DNA from: CALDTK01 sp963837005
Lineage (GTDB): Bacteria; Bacteroidota; Bacteroidia; Chitinophagales; Saprospiraceae
Direction of reading: 5' to 3'
Assembly (NCBI GenBank): GCA_963837005.1
Contig: CAWIMC010000001.1
Coordinates: forward strand, 1,116,001-1,180,000
Length of the DNA: 64,000 nt
Shown: positions 35,046 to 44,068 of the stretch, one piece after another
Layout: every line of letters starts with the position of its first letter
Position numbering within the stretch: the stretch's first letter is position 1
The notes under the pieces: model-generated
What the model was told of the DNA's origin: nothing
The model's database searches: none
Seen by the model: the letters and a program-made list of their open reading frames with translations, nothing else
Translations under genes and position numbers: made by a program

Positions 35046-36353
35046 ATGAACAGATTGCTGGGGACGATATTGGTGTCAACGGGGCTCGCACTGCCGGCGC
35101 TGGCTGTGGTTTCGCCATTTAACGACACCTTAACCCTGCGGGGTGCGGCGCAAAGAAACGCCTCCGCGGGCCAAACCAACGATCCGCCGCCCGCCAACGG
35201 TGAGTGGGCGCTACCGATCGACCCGCGCCTCGGCGACGACGGCATCACCACCATCGTGATCGATGCTGGCCATGGCGGACACGATGGCGGCTGTTCCGGC
35301 TCTGTACACGGCGCTCGCGAAAAGGTGATCGCGCTCCAACTCGCGCTCGGTCTTGGCAATCGCCTGCGGGAAGTCTACCCAGACATGAAGGTAATCCTCA
35401 CGCGGGACCGTGACGTATTCGTCCCTTTGCACGAGAGAGCCGCTGTCGCGAATGATGCCCAGGCCGACCTCTTTATCAGCATCCACTGCAACGCGATGCC
35501 ACGCGGCAGTTCGGTGCACGGCTCGGAGACCTACGTGATGGGCTTGCACACGGCGCAGCACAACCTAGACGTCGCCAAGCGCGAGAACGCCGCCATCCGC
35601 CTGGAGAAACAGGCCGACCAGCACTACGACTTCGACCCGGACTCCCCGGCCGGACATATCATCTTGTCGATGTTTCAGCACGCATTCCTCGAGCAGAGCA
35701 TGGTGCTGGCCGCCAACATCGAGGATCAACTCGCGGCCCGTGGCGGTCACCACAGCCGCGGTGTCAAGCAGGCCGGATTTCTCGTACTCAAGGAGACAGC
35801 CATGCCGAGTGTTTTGGTGGAAACCGGCTACCTCACCAATGCCAGCGAAGAAGCCTACCTCAAGAGTGACTCCGGACAGGCGGAGACGGTCGAGTCTCTC
35901 TACGGGGGCGTAGCTCGCTACTTACGACAGCGCGGCGGCCAGGAGGGTGCCTCTCGTCCTGTACTAGCATCGCTGAAGACCAGTACTGAGGTCCGAAAGG
36001 TCCAAACAACTGATGAACTTCAGCACCTCGGTGCCCTCTCTGAGCCCGGCAGCCCGCTCGTGGCCCCCGTGGGCGATACCGATGCCGGGGGAGTCGCCTT
36101 CTATATCCAGCTGGCTGCCGCTAAGGCTCCGCTCACGACGATGGGCGCTAACTACACCAAGCTCGGCAGTCCTATACGGTACGTGAAGGAAGGTGAGCTG
36201 CTCAAGTACCAGGCTGGCCCCTTCCCTACCCGCGAAGCCGCTATGCGAGCGCAGCGCACCGCTCGAGCCAACGGCTTTTCGGGGGCCTTCCTCACCGCCT
36301 ACCGCTACGAACACAAGCTTACTCCAGCCGAGCTGGCAGCGCACCAGCGGTAG
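35046..36353 (+). CDS. N-acetylmuramoyl-L-alanine amidase with SPOR domain
   Basis: About 435 residues; adjacent ATGs at 35043 and 35046 are both possible, and 35046 has better spacing from AGAGGA. Signal peptide: NRLLGTILVSTGLALPALAV. The Amidase_3 domain shows the zinc ligands: IVIDAGHGGHDGGCSG, then MKVILTRDRDVFVPLHERA, SIHCNAMP and, at the end, SVLVETGYLTNASEEAYL (catalytic Glu). The last 85 residues form a SPOR domain (YIQLAAAKAPL, LLKYQAGPFPTREAAM) that targets septal peptidoglycan. The enzyme cleaves peptidoglycan side chains during division. A GGT/ACC variant hairpin at 35811 overlaps the catalytic-Glu codon region. Confidence 0.93.
   Translation: MNRLLGTILVSTGLALPALAVVSPFNDTLTLRGAAQRNASAGQTNDPPPANGEWALPIDPRLGDDGITTIVIDAGHGGHDGGCSGSVHGAREKVIALQLALGLGNRLREVYPDMKVILTRDRDVFVPLHERAAVANDAQADLFISIHCNAMPRGSSVHGSETYVMGLHTAQHNLDVAKRENAAIRLEKQADQHYDFDPDSPAGHIILSMFQHAFLEQSMVLAANIEDQLAARGGHHSRGVKQAGFLVLKETAMPSVLVETGYLTNASEEAYLKSDSGQAETVESLYGGVARYLRQRGGQEGASRPVLASLKTSTEVRKVQTTDELQHLGALSEPGSPLVAPVGDTDAGGVAFYIQLAAAKAPLTTMGANYTKLGSPIRYVKEGELLKYQAGPFPTREAAMRAQRTARANGFSGAFLTAYRYEHKLTPAELAAHQR
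35811..35825 (+). repeat. GTTTT-GNRA mini-hairpin, stem GGT/ACC, GGAA loop
   Basis: GTTTTGGTGGAAACC; sense in the amidase gene, read VLVET at the catalytic Glu. Could be coincidence with a conserved motif. Confidence 0.6.
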
Positions 36354-36457
36354 GGTCGAGTGCTTCTACCCTAAACCTGCCGTGCAACACCGGCGTTGAC
36401 CAGCCGTATCTCCGGTTGAGTCGTGGGGTGCCCCCGCCACCGGTAGACTACCCTAAC

Positions 36458-37609
36458 ATGAAAAGAGAAACTAAGCTCGGCCTGTTGGCCATCGTCACCC
36501 TCGTCGTCATTTTCTTAGGCTACCGGTTTTTGAAGGGTGCTGGCGTCTTCAGCTCGCAAAACTCCTTCAGCATCGTCTACGAAGAGGTGGATGGTCTCGG
36601 CACCGGGGACCTCGTAGCTATCAATGGCTTTCGCGTCGGACTGGTCACTGATGTGCAGCTCAATCCCGAAAACGTTCGCTCCCTGATCGTGACTATCGGC
36701 GTCGACGACGAGTTGCCAATCCCTAAGAACGCCACCGCACTCATCGAAAGCGATGGCATTCTCGGCGGCAAGTTTATCTCCTTAGTATTCGATAAGGCCT
36801 GCTCGGGTGGCGACTGCGCCGTTTCGGGCGATTACCTAACGGCGGCAGAGCAGACCGTTCTCGCGGGGCTGATCGGTGATCCAGCCGAGCTCACCCCGTA
36901 CTTTGACTTATTGCGCAGCAACGCCGGTCCGGTCATCGACTCGATTACCTCCCGGACCGACACCAATGGCATCGGTCGCACGCTCCGCAACTTCGAGACG
37001 ACGAGCCGCAACTTGGCTGCGCTCACCGAGAAGATCGACCGGCTTCTGGCGCGTTCGAGCAACGACCTCACGAAGACCCTAAACAGCGTCGCGGGTATCA
37101 CCGCGAACCTCGAGAGCAACAACGCCAAAATTGGTAGCATCCTCAGCAATGTCGACTCCACGACCCGCAACCTCGCGACCGTAGACCTCGGCAAAACCCT
37201 ACAAGACGTTGAGCTAGCCTTGACGGATCTGCGCAAAACGCTCAACTCCTCCAGCGGGGCGATCGAGAATCTCGACCGCGTCACACAGAAGATCGACAGC
37301 GGCGAAGGCAGTCTCGGAAAGCTCATCAACGACCCAGGAATCTACGATCGCCTCGACCGCGTAATGGCCAACACGGATCTGCTGCTGCAAGATTTCCGCC
37401 TCAACCCAAAGCGCTACGTCGGGGTAAGCGTTTTCGGAAAGAAGCAAAAGGAGTACGACCTACCGGAGAATGATCCGGCGAAAGATAATTCTCCCAGCCG
37501 CGAGACCCCAGCCCTCAGTGGAAGGCACTCCACTGGACCGCTAGTCGATTATATTGAGGGTCTACCGTCGGATCACGACCTAGCCGGTGCGCGTTATTCA
37601 CACACTTAA
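36458..37609 (+). CDS. MlaD/MCE family lipid-transport protein
   Basis: 383 residues from ATG at 36458. One N-terminal membrane helix (LLAIVTLVVIFLGYRFL), then an MCE domain: FSIVYEEVDGLGTGDLVAIN, GFRVGLVTDVQL, LIESDGILGGKFISLVF. A long helical region follows with repeated TLNSVAGITANLESN and IDSGEGSLGKLINDPGIYDR-type motifs. MlaD-like proteins bind phospholipid and ferry it between membranes with an ABC transporter. No ABC genes are next to it. It follows the amidase by 105 bases. Confidence 0.9.
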   Translation: MKRETKLGLLAIVTLVVIFLGYRFLKGAGVFSSQNSFSIVYEEVDGLGTGDLVAINGFRVGLVTDVQLNPENVRSLIVTIGVDDELPIPKNATALIESDGILGGKFISLVFDKACSGGDCAVSGDYLTAAEQTVLAGLIGDPAELTPYFDLLRSNAGPVIDSITSRTDTNGIGRTLRNFETTSRNLAALTEKIDRLLARSSNDLTKTLNSVAGITANLESNNAKIGSILSNVDSTTRNLATVDLGKTLQDVELALTDLRKTLNSSSGAIENLDRVTQKIDSGEGSLGKLINDPGIYDRLDRVMANTDLLLQDFRLNPKRYVGVSVFGKKQKEYDLPENDPAKDNSPSRETPALSGRHSTGPLVDYIEGLPSDHDLAGARYSHT

Positions 37610-37895
37610 ACGCTCGCACTGAGCGATTGACGGAGGCGGCGTAATCACCTACCCAGCCAATACGTCTCTTGAGCGAGCATGAGCCAGAGAGTCTACGTTT
37701 CGATCGATGCGCTTCCCGCCAACTATGTACGTTGCCTAAGGCAACCCACCGAATGATAGTGCGGCCCAGTCCCGCAAAGACTAAGATGGTGCATGGCGTC
37801 GGTGTCTAGTGGCGCATCTTTATCGACGTTGACAAGCTAACACGGTAGTTAAGGTCCACTGGCGACACCCGGCATTCGCGGCAGCACGGTCTCTA

Positions 37896-38000
37896 TACGG
37901 TTCCCCGTCCTTTAGGGCGGGCGTTAGAGCAGCGCTAGGATATCCGCGCCAACCTAAAGAATGCCGTACGAGCGCCCGCCCTAAAGGACGGGGAACCGTA
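37896..38000. mobile_element. 105-base element with 28-base inverted terminal repeats (MITE-like)
   Basis: The left arm TACGGTTCCCCGTCCTTTAG + GGCGGGCG (37896-37923) is repeated inverted at 37973-38000. Each arm also folds by itself (CCCGTCC-TTTA-GGGCGGG), as in IS200/IS605-type ends. Between the arms are 49 non-coding bases. The gap 37610-38272 otherwise has only short ACAGCACCGYA-type repeats at 37998-38040 and no convincing gene. Confidence 0.7.
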
Positions 38001-38272
38001 CAGCACCATACAGCACCGCACGACACCGTACAGCACCGCGAATGATTGCAAGCCAACGTCCGTGTGGCCAGAGCGTCCGCAGACAGGCGTCCTATCAAAT
38101 CAACATCACTAACAGTAGCAGGAGAATGGATTTGTGCATGTCCGTGAAAGCGAAGTTGCATCGGCCCTGTGACAGTAGTTGTTCATTCTCCACAGTGGCA
38201 TGGCGGAAATTTGACAATAAGAAATTTTGCGTACCTGCTTGAACATCAGTCCTCTACTTTGCCTTGTTATAA

Positions 38273-38749
38273 ATGAAGCAACGTACAATGACCGACACTT
38301 TTCCACATAGCGATCTGATCGTATCCGAGACTCAAGAACAGCTGAGGATCGATCTCGTTAAGGAAGAGTTAGACGTTCACGCAGAAATTGTTGAGACCGC
38401 AAAGGTCGAGATCACTAAGCGAGTCGTCACTGAAGAGGCCTCTGTCACGCTCCAACACTTAGAACACACGGTAAACGTCGAGCGCATTGCGATAGGCAAA
38501 ATCTTCGATACTGCTCCACCCGCCACCCGCCAGCTCGACGACGGTACCGTCGTTTACAGCATTGTTCGTGAGGTTCCAGTCGTGGTCACGCGCTTCGAAC
38601 TCGTCGAAGAGGTTCACGTCCGCATGCAGCACACAGCGCACGACGAGCACTATGTATTGCCCGTGCGTCATGAGCGCCTCGACATTAACAGAATACCAAA
38701 CCCTACCAAGCTTACTGCAGCAGCTGTAAAGCCGCTAACGAAAAGCTAG
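38273..38749 (+). CDS. DUF2382 (YsnF/AvaK-like) protein
   Basis: 158 residues from ATG at 38273 (another ATG five codons on). It contains the repeated DUF2382 pattern: RIDLVKEELDVHAEIVETAK, ITKRVVTEEASVTLQ, then VVYSIVREVPVVVTRFELV and VRMQHTAHDEHYVLPVRHER. The domain is common in stress-linked and desiccation-linked proteins; its biochemical role is not known. It is 41 bases before a second DUF2382 gene, with which it may share an operon. Confidence 0.78.
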   Translation: MKQRTMTDTFPHSDLIVSETQEQLRIDLVKEELDVHAEIVETAKVEITKRVVTEEASVTLQHLEHTVNVERIAIGKIFDTAPPATRQLDDGTVVYSIVREVPVVVTRFELVEEVHVRMQHTAHDEHYVLPVRHERLDINRIPNPTKLTAAAVKPLTKS

Positions 38750-38790
38750 TACCAACCAAAACCCTTTTTTCACTTCAAATTTTTCAAATC

Positions 38791-39669
38791 ATGGATAAGC
38801 AAACAGTAATCGGCGTATTTACCGCCAAAGACCAAGCACAGAAAGCCGTAACCGCCCTCAAGAGCGCAGGCTACAACGACGCACAAATCGATATGATGGC
38901 GCGTGACAACTATACCGACACCACGATGCGCGACCGTCGCGACGAGAGCGTCGGTGGATTCTTCAGTTCGCTATTTAGCGACCACAGCGACGACACCCAG
39001 TACCGAAACCTACACGATACCGCCCGCCGCGGAAACGTCGTCACGGTACATACGACCGATATGACCAAGGCCGAGCGCGCCGCCGACATCCTCGATGAGT
39101 ACGGTGCAATCGATCCCGACAAGGCCAGCACGAGCCTCCGCGCCAAAGGCGTTGCCTACGAAGATGCCGATAGCACGCTCGACGTCATCAAGGAAGACCT
39201 CCAGGTGGGCAAACAAACCGTCGCCACCGGAGGCGTCCGTCTCCGCAGCCGCGTCGTAAGCCGTCCCGTCGAGGAGACCGTACGTCTGCACCACGAGAAC
39301 GTTTTCGTGAACCGTACGAAGGTCAACCAACCCGTAGATCCGAGCCAGATCGATACCTTCAAAGAAGGTACTGTGACCTTAACGGAGACCGCAGAAGTAC
39401 CCGTAGTCGCCAAGACCGCCCGCGTCGTCGAGCAAGTCTCGGTTGGCAAACAAGGGTCGGAGCAGACCGAAACCATTCGCGAAAATCTCCGTGAGACGCA
39501 AGTCGACGTGGAGCGTACCGCAGGCACCATGGGCAACGCCGTCAATGCTACCGCCAACACTGTTGGTCGCAAAGTCGACAGCGCCGGAAACACCATTCAC
39601 GACGCCCTCGACCGGGACAACGACGGTGAGGTAGTCGACCTCAACGACGGTGACGGACGGATAGGATAA
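38791..39669 (+). CDS. General stress protein 17M-like / DUF2382 protein
   Basis: 292 residues. The N-terminal domain resembles YflT / general stress protein 17M (TVIGVFTAKDQAQKAVTALK, GYNDAQIDMMARD). The middle and C-terminus hold DUF2382: LDVIKEDLQVGKQTVATGGV and ETVRLHHENVFVNRTKVNQP, then VVAKTARVVEQVSVGKQG. A hydrophilic helical tail follows (NAVNATANTVGRKVDSAG). It is probably cytoplasmic and stress-induced; regulation cannot be read from sequence. A strong terminator follows. Confidence 0.82.
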   Translation: MDKQTVIGVFTAKDQAQKAVTALKSAGYNDAQIDMMARDNYTDTTMRDRRDESVGGFFSSLFSDHSDDTQYRNLHDTARRGNVVTVHTTDMTKAERAADILDEYGAIDPDKASTSLRAKGVAYEDADSTLDVIKEDLQVGKQTVATGGVRLRSRVVSRPVEETVRLHHENVFVNRTKVNQPVDPSQIDTFKEGTVTLTETAEVPVVAKTARVVEQVSVGKQGSEQTETIRENLRETQVDVERTAGTMGNAVNATANTVGRKVDSAGNTIHDALDRDNDGEVVDLNDGDGRIG

Positions 39670-39708
39670 TTTGCCATAGTGCAAACCTAGCCATCGACCA
39701 AATGACGC

Positions 39709-39750
39709 GAAGCCGCCACTGCCCCTCCGGGTAGGGCGGCTTCGTCGTTT
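39709..39750 (+). terminator. Rho-independent terminator after the stress protein genes
   Basis: GAAGCCGCC (39709-39717) pairs with GGCGGCTTC (39735-39743); the loop has further pairing and GTCGTTT follows. The PAP2 gene begins right after it at 39751. Confidence 0.8.
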
Positions 39751-40365
39751 GTGGACCTCAGCTACCTTGCCGCGGTGAGTATAGATGCATGGGATAAATG
39801 GGCCATCCAGGCCTGGCACGAGGGTTGGCACCCCGCTGCCCTGGATGCAATAGCGCCCCTGTGGCGAGAGAAGTCAACTTGGTTGCCGCTGTACGTCGCT
39901 TTGCTCGCCTGGCTCCTTTATCGCGATCGGTTGTGGGGGTTCTACAACGCACTTGCTGCCGGTCTCGCTGTTGGATTGGCGGACTTTACGTCGGCCGGGA
40001 TTATTAAGCCCTTAGTCGGAAGGCTACGCCCCTGCAACCTCGTAGGGTTGCGTGAGCACCTCGATCTGCTGACGGGTTGCGGCCCTGGGGAGAGTTTTCC
40101 GAGTGCTCACGCGGCCAATCACTTCGCGCTCGCTACCGTGTTGTGCCTAACGTGTTTTGCCGAAAGGCCCCTACTCCGAGGTGTCAGTATCGGCTGGGCA
40201 GCAAGCATTGCCATTGCGCAGGTCTACGTCGGGCGTCACTACCCTAGCGACATTGTCGTCGGTGGAGCACTCGGTGCACTACTGGGTTATTTAGTGGCGC
40301 AGCTTTACCGTTGGCTGAGGGCGCGTTACCGCAAAACATCGCCCGCCAGCACTACCCTGGCGTAG
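39751..40365 (+). CDS. PAP2-family membrane phosphatase
   Basis: 204 residues from GTG at 39751. The three family motifs are present: KPLVGRLRPCN (KxxxxxxRP), ESFPSAHAANHFA (PSAH in place of PSGH) and GRHYPSDIVVGG (RxxxxxHxxxD). About five membrane segments. Members dephosphorylate lipid phosphates such as undecaprenyl pyrophosphate or phosphatidate on the periplasmic face. The start sits immediately downstream of a terminator, so it probably has its own promoter or depends on read-through. A GCC/GGC hairpin at 40154 is read as CFAER. Confidence 0.87.
   Translation: MDLSYLAAVSIDAWDKWAIQAWHEGWHPAALDAIAPLWREKSTWLPLYVALLAWLLYRDRLWGFYNALAAGLAVGLADFTSAGIIKPLVGRLRPCNLVGLREHLDLLTGCGPGESFPSAHAANHFALATVLCLTCFAERPLLRGVSIGWAASIAIAQVYVGRHYPSDIVVGGALGALLGYLVAQLYRWLRARYRKTSPASTTLA
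40154..40168 (+). repeat. GTTTT-GNRA mini-hairpin, stem GCC/GGC
   Basis: Sense in the PAP2 gene, read CFAER. Confidence 0.8.
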
Positions 40366-40414
40366 TCACTTTTGCTGCTCGCCGGTTGCTTAGGCTTTCT
40401 CATCACACGTATTT

Positions 40415-41131
40415 GTGGATTTACTCCAATACTTCATCTTGTTCGGAGCCGCTTTGCTCGGTGCAGGCGTCGGGTTATGGCTCCCAGCCTTGCGGGATAG
40501 ATGGCTTCACCTCGTGCTGTCGTTTAGCGGAGCATACCTTCTCACTATTACAGCGGTGCACCTCCTCCCAGAAGCTTTCGTCGGGGGTGACCCTCGGGTT
40601 GGCTTGGCGTTGTTGGCTGGCTTCTTCTTACAGGTGCTGTTCGAACAGTTCAGTAGCGGCGTCGAACATGGACATATTCACACGCACGGGGGCCGCAAGG
40701 TTGCGTTGCCGCTCATGTTCGGACTTAGCCTACACGCGCTCATCGAGGGTACGCCGCTTACGCTCGTCCAGGATGCTCTCCACGTCGGTGAGCACCACAA
40801 TCACCTGCTCGCCGCCATCGCCATGCACAAAGCACCAGCTGGTTTTGCACTGAGTATCGTCCTCGTGAGCGTAGGCTTTCGCCAAAACGTGATCTGGGGG
40901 CTCGTCCTGATTTTCGCGGCAATGACACCGCTTGGTTCGGTACTCGGGCAGTGGCTCGTCCCGCCGGCGTACGTGCCGATTGCGCTCGGGGCCGTCGTTG
41001 GAAGTCTACTCCACGTGAGTACGACCATCCTGTTCGAGTCGGACGATGCGCACCAGCACAGCCTGAGTGCCCGCAAGCTCGGGGTGATCCTCGGAGGGAT
41101 TGTCGTGGCGCTGCTAACGGCATACGTGTAA
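40415..41131 (+). CDS. ZIP family metal transporter
   Basis: 238 residues from GTG at 40415. Eight hydrophobic segments; metal-site helices show TAVHLLPEAFVG and LHALIEGTPLTLV (HxxxxE) and then MHKAPAGFALSIVL (HK-P-A-G). A His-rich loop HGHIHTHGGRK lies between helices 3 and 4, as expected for ZIP proteins. It probably imports zinc or another divalent metal across the inner membrane. An exact hairpin at 40874 is antisense and gives GFRQN. Confidence 0.9.
   Translation: MDLLQYFILFGAALLGAGVGLWLPALRDRWLHLVLSFSGAYLLTITAVHLLPEAFVGGDPRVGLALLAGFFLQVLFEQFSSGVEHGHIHTHGGRKVALPLMFGLSLHALIEGTPLTLVQDALHVGEHHNHLLAAIAMHKAPAGFALSIVLVSVGFRQNVIWGLVLIFAAMTPLGSVLGQWLVPPAYVPIALGAVVGSLLHVSTTILFESDDAHQHSLSARKLGVILGGIVVALLTAYV
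40874..40888 (-). repeat. GTTTT-GNRA mini-hairpin, exact core
   Basis: Antisense in the ZIP gene; protein reads GFRQN. Confidence 0.9.
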
Positions 41132-41196
41132 TGGTGTATAGATTGCACTACATTGCGGCGTCTATCCAATCGCCAGTAGCCTAGCCGGACCAGCCT

Positions 41197-44040
41197 ATGA
41201 TCTTTCGTTTTTTACGCCTGAGCCTGAGTGTTGTTCTGTTTGGTGCGAGCGCAGTTGGCGTCTTGGCCCAAGTCAACGTATCAGGCGTCGTCCTCGACGA
41301 GACCGGCGAACCCTTGATCGGGGCCAACGTGCTAGTCGTCAATACGTCCTCAGGTACCGTTACCGATTTCGACGGAAATTTCGAGCTCGAGGTTCCGTCA
41401 CTGCCCACGAGACTCGTCTTCTCCTACATTGGCTACACCAACGACACGATCGAGGTGCAAACGGCCAGTGCGCCGCTCAATATCGTCCTTGGCGACAACG
41501 CAACCGCGATCGCGACGGTCGAAGTCACCGGTCGCCGCATCTCGGAGAAGCGACAGCAGTCGGCGCTCACGATGGAGACCCTCGACAACATCGCCATAAG
41601 GGAAACGCCAGCAGCCAATTTCTACGACGGTCTGGGCGCGCTCAAAGACGTAGACCTTACTGCCGCGAGCCTCGGGTTTAAGATTATCAACACCCGCGGC
41701 TTCAATTCCACCAACCCCGTCCGTTCGCTACAGACCATTGATGGAGTAGACAACCAGAGTCCTGGACTCAACTTTTCGCTCGGCAACTTCCTGGGTGCCA
41801 GTGACCTCGACGTGAATGCCGTCAACATCATCGTCGGCGCGAGTTCGGCCTTCTACGGGCCAAACGCCTTCAACGGCGTTATCGCCATGGAGACCAAGGA
41901 TCCATTCCTGCAGCAAGGGCTCAGTGCAACCATCAAGGGTGGCGAGCGCAACCTAGTAGAGGGCGGCTTTCGGTGGGCGCAGGCGCTAAAAAACAAAAAA
42001 GGGGAAGAGGTATTTGCCTACAAGCTCAATGCGTACGGCTTCCGGGCGGACGACTGGGAGGCGGACAACTACGACCCGATCACTGATGGTGAGAACGGCG
42101 TTGACAACCCAGGTGGTTTTGATGCGGTCAACATTTACGGAGACGAGTTCAACCGTGAGTTCGAGCTCCCTCGCGTTCCGGGCTTGAATACTTTCTATCG
42201 CAAGGGCTATCGCGAGATCGATCTCGTAGATTACAACTCGACCAATTTTAAGGCAAATGCCACTGGGCACTACCGACTAAAGCCCTCGGAGGGTTTGTTC
42301 AGCCCAGAGATCATCGCCTCGACGAGCTACTCTACGGGAACCACGGTCTACCAAGGGGACAACCGATTCAGTCTCCGCGGGATCCAGTTCTATCAGCACA
42401 AGCTGGAGCTGCGCAAGCGAGACAATTACTTCCTCCGAGCCTACGCCACGCACGAAGACGCAGGTGACTCCTACGATCCTTACTTTACCGCTTTACTCTT
42501 GGTCGATTCGGCGTCTTCGGCAACGGATTTTGCCCGACGTTACCGTCGATTCTGGGAGCAGGGCGTAAGAAACGAGGCGGGGGTCATAGAGGGCAATTAC
42601 GACAACTTTTTTACGGGGATGGATGGGTTCCCCCGGCGGTCGAGCTTCCCCGGGGATCCAGATGGTTATCAGAATGCGATAGATGCCTTCATCGCGCCGT
42701 TTCAAGATTCGCTCTTCACCTTTCACCGACGCGCCCAAACCTTCGCAAACACGGGTGATCCACTCGATCCAAACGTGTCCGCGTTTTTCGAGCCCGGATC
42801 TCCAGAATTTCAGGCCTTGTTTAACAGCTTCACGTCGACACTGTCGAGCGATGAGTTTGGTACTCGGTTCTACGATCGATCAGCACTCTTTCACGTACAC
42901 GGCGAGAAGCTTTTCAACGATTTAGTCAAGAAGGACAAGCTGACCGACTTAGACCTTCGCGTTGGCTCAAACTACCGCCTATATACCCCGAATAGTCGAG
43001 GTACCATCCTCCAGGATACCAATGGCCGAAACATCGATACCTATGAATACGGCGTCTACGGCGGAGGTACGGCCACCTTCGTAGATAAGGTCAAAGTCTC
43101 GGCGAGCCTTCGCCTAGACAAAAACAAGAACTTCAACTACCTACTCTCCCCTGCGGCATCGGTTGTATACAACCCGAATGAATTGACTACCCTGCGGGTG
43201 AGCTTGTCGTCTGCCATCCGGAACCCAACGCTGGCGGACCAATTTCTGAACTACAACGTAGGACGGGCGACGCTCCTGGGTAATCTTACCGGTTTTGACT
43301 CCCTCGCTACGACCGACGGCCTAATTAACTATCTCAACAACTCTAACGCTCCCCTGAGCACACTCGAGTTTTTTAACGTGGATCCGATCCGTCCTGAGCA
43401 AGTTCGCACTATCGAGACGGGCATCCGTACGACCCTCTTCGAGAAGGTCTTCGTCGATGCTACTTACTACTTCAGCCAGTACACCGACTTTATTGGCTTC
43501 ATCATTGGTGCCGACGTGGCTTTCCAGCCAGGCACTGGTCGCGTCACAGGCGTAGACGTCTACCGCGTGAGCGCCAACGCAGCCGAAAAAGTCACCACCC
43601 AGGGCTTTTCTATCGGCGGCAACTATTACTTCTCCCGCTATTTCGCGGCCAGTGCGAACTACTCATGGAACGTACTCAATACACAAACCGACGACCCGAT
43701 TATTCCCGCATTCAATACGCCCGAGCACAAGTACAACATCGGCTTGGCCGCCCGTGACATCCCCGTCCAGCTCTTCGGCAACGAGCAAGCTTTTGGATTT
43801 AACACCAACTATAAGTGGGTCGATGGGTTTATTTTTGAGGGTTCTCCGCAGTTCACTGGGTTTATTCCTAGCTACGGATTACTCGATGCCCAGATGAATA
43901 TTCGCTTTGAGGAGTTACACACTACCCTAAAGGTTGGCGCAAGTAACCTACTCGATAACCAGATCTTCCAAACCTATGGTGGGCCCCGCATTGGACGGCT
44001 CGCCTACGCTTCACTCACCTACGAATTTCGCAAATCTTAA
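41197..44040 (+). CDS. TonB-dependent receptor
   Basis: 947 residues. Signal peptide to about residue 25 (GVLAQ). A CarboxypepD_reg-like beta-sandwich follows (VSGVVLDETGEPLIGANVLV), then a plug domain (NTRGFNSTNPVRSLQTIDG, VNAVNIIVGASSAFYGPNAF) and a 22-strand barrel ending in the aromatic LTYEFRKS. It imports a ligand energised by TonB/ExbBD. The ligand is unknown. It is followed after 28 bases by a secreted hydrolase-like gene, suggesting the pair handles one extracellular compound. No interspersed hairpin occurs in this gene or the next. Confidence 0.93.
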   Translation: MIFRFLRLSLSVVLFGASAVGVLAQVNVSGVVLDETGEPLIGANVLVVNTSSGTVTDFDGNFELEVPSLPTRLVFSYIGYTNDTIEVQTASAPLNIVLGDNATAIATVEVTGRRISEKRQQSALTMETLDNIAIRETPAANFYDGLGALKDVDLTAASLGFKIINTRGFNSTNPVRSLQTIDGVDNQSPGLNFSLGNFLGASDLDVNAVNIIVGASSAFYGPNAFNGVIAMETKDPFLQQGLSATIKGGERNLVEGGFRWAQALKNKKGEEVFAYKLNAYGFRADDWEADNYDPITDGENGVDNPGGFDAVNIYGDEFNREFELPRVPGLNTFYRKGYREIDLVDYNSTNFKANATGHYRLKPSEGLFSPEIIASTSYSTGTTVYQGDNRFSLRGIQFYQHKLELRKRDNYFLRAYATHEDAGDSYDPYFTALLLVDSASSATDFARRYRRFWEQGVRNEAGVIEGNYDNFFTGMDGFPRRSSFPGDPDGYQNAIDAFIAPFQDSLFTFHRRAQTFANTGDPLDPNVSAFFEPGSPEFQALFNSFTSTLSSDEFGTRFYDRSALFHVHGEKLFNDLVKKDKLTDLDLRVGSNYRLYTPNSRGTILQDTNGRNIDTYEYGVYGGGTATFVDKVKVSASLRLDKNKNFNYLLSPAASVVYNPNELTTLRVSLSSAIRNPTLADQFLNYNVGRATLLGNLTGFDSLATTDGLINYLNNSNAPLSTLEFFNVDPIRPEQVRTIETGIRTTLFEKVFVDATYYFSQYTDFIGFIIGADVAFQPGTGRVTGVDVYRVSANAAEKVTTQGFSIGGNYYFSRYFAASANYSWNVLNTQTDDPIIPAFNTPEHKYNIGLAARDIPVQLFGNEQAFGFNTNYKWVDGFIFEGSPQFTGFIPSYGLLDAQMNIRFEELHTTLKVGASNLLDNQIFQTYGGPRIGRLAYASLTYEFRKS

Positions 44041-44068
44041 CCTCACCTGCCAAAATAAACGTTTTACA

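Noticed and set aside
34961..35359. N-terminal extension of the LptD-like gene
   Set aside because: It is antisense to the amidase gene; a signal peptide begins just after GTG 34960.
37998..38040. ACAGCACCGYA-type short repeats as a CRISPR-like array
   Set aside because: Units are about 10 bases, irregular and without spacers; simple tandem decay is sufficient.
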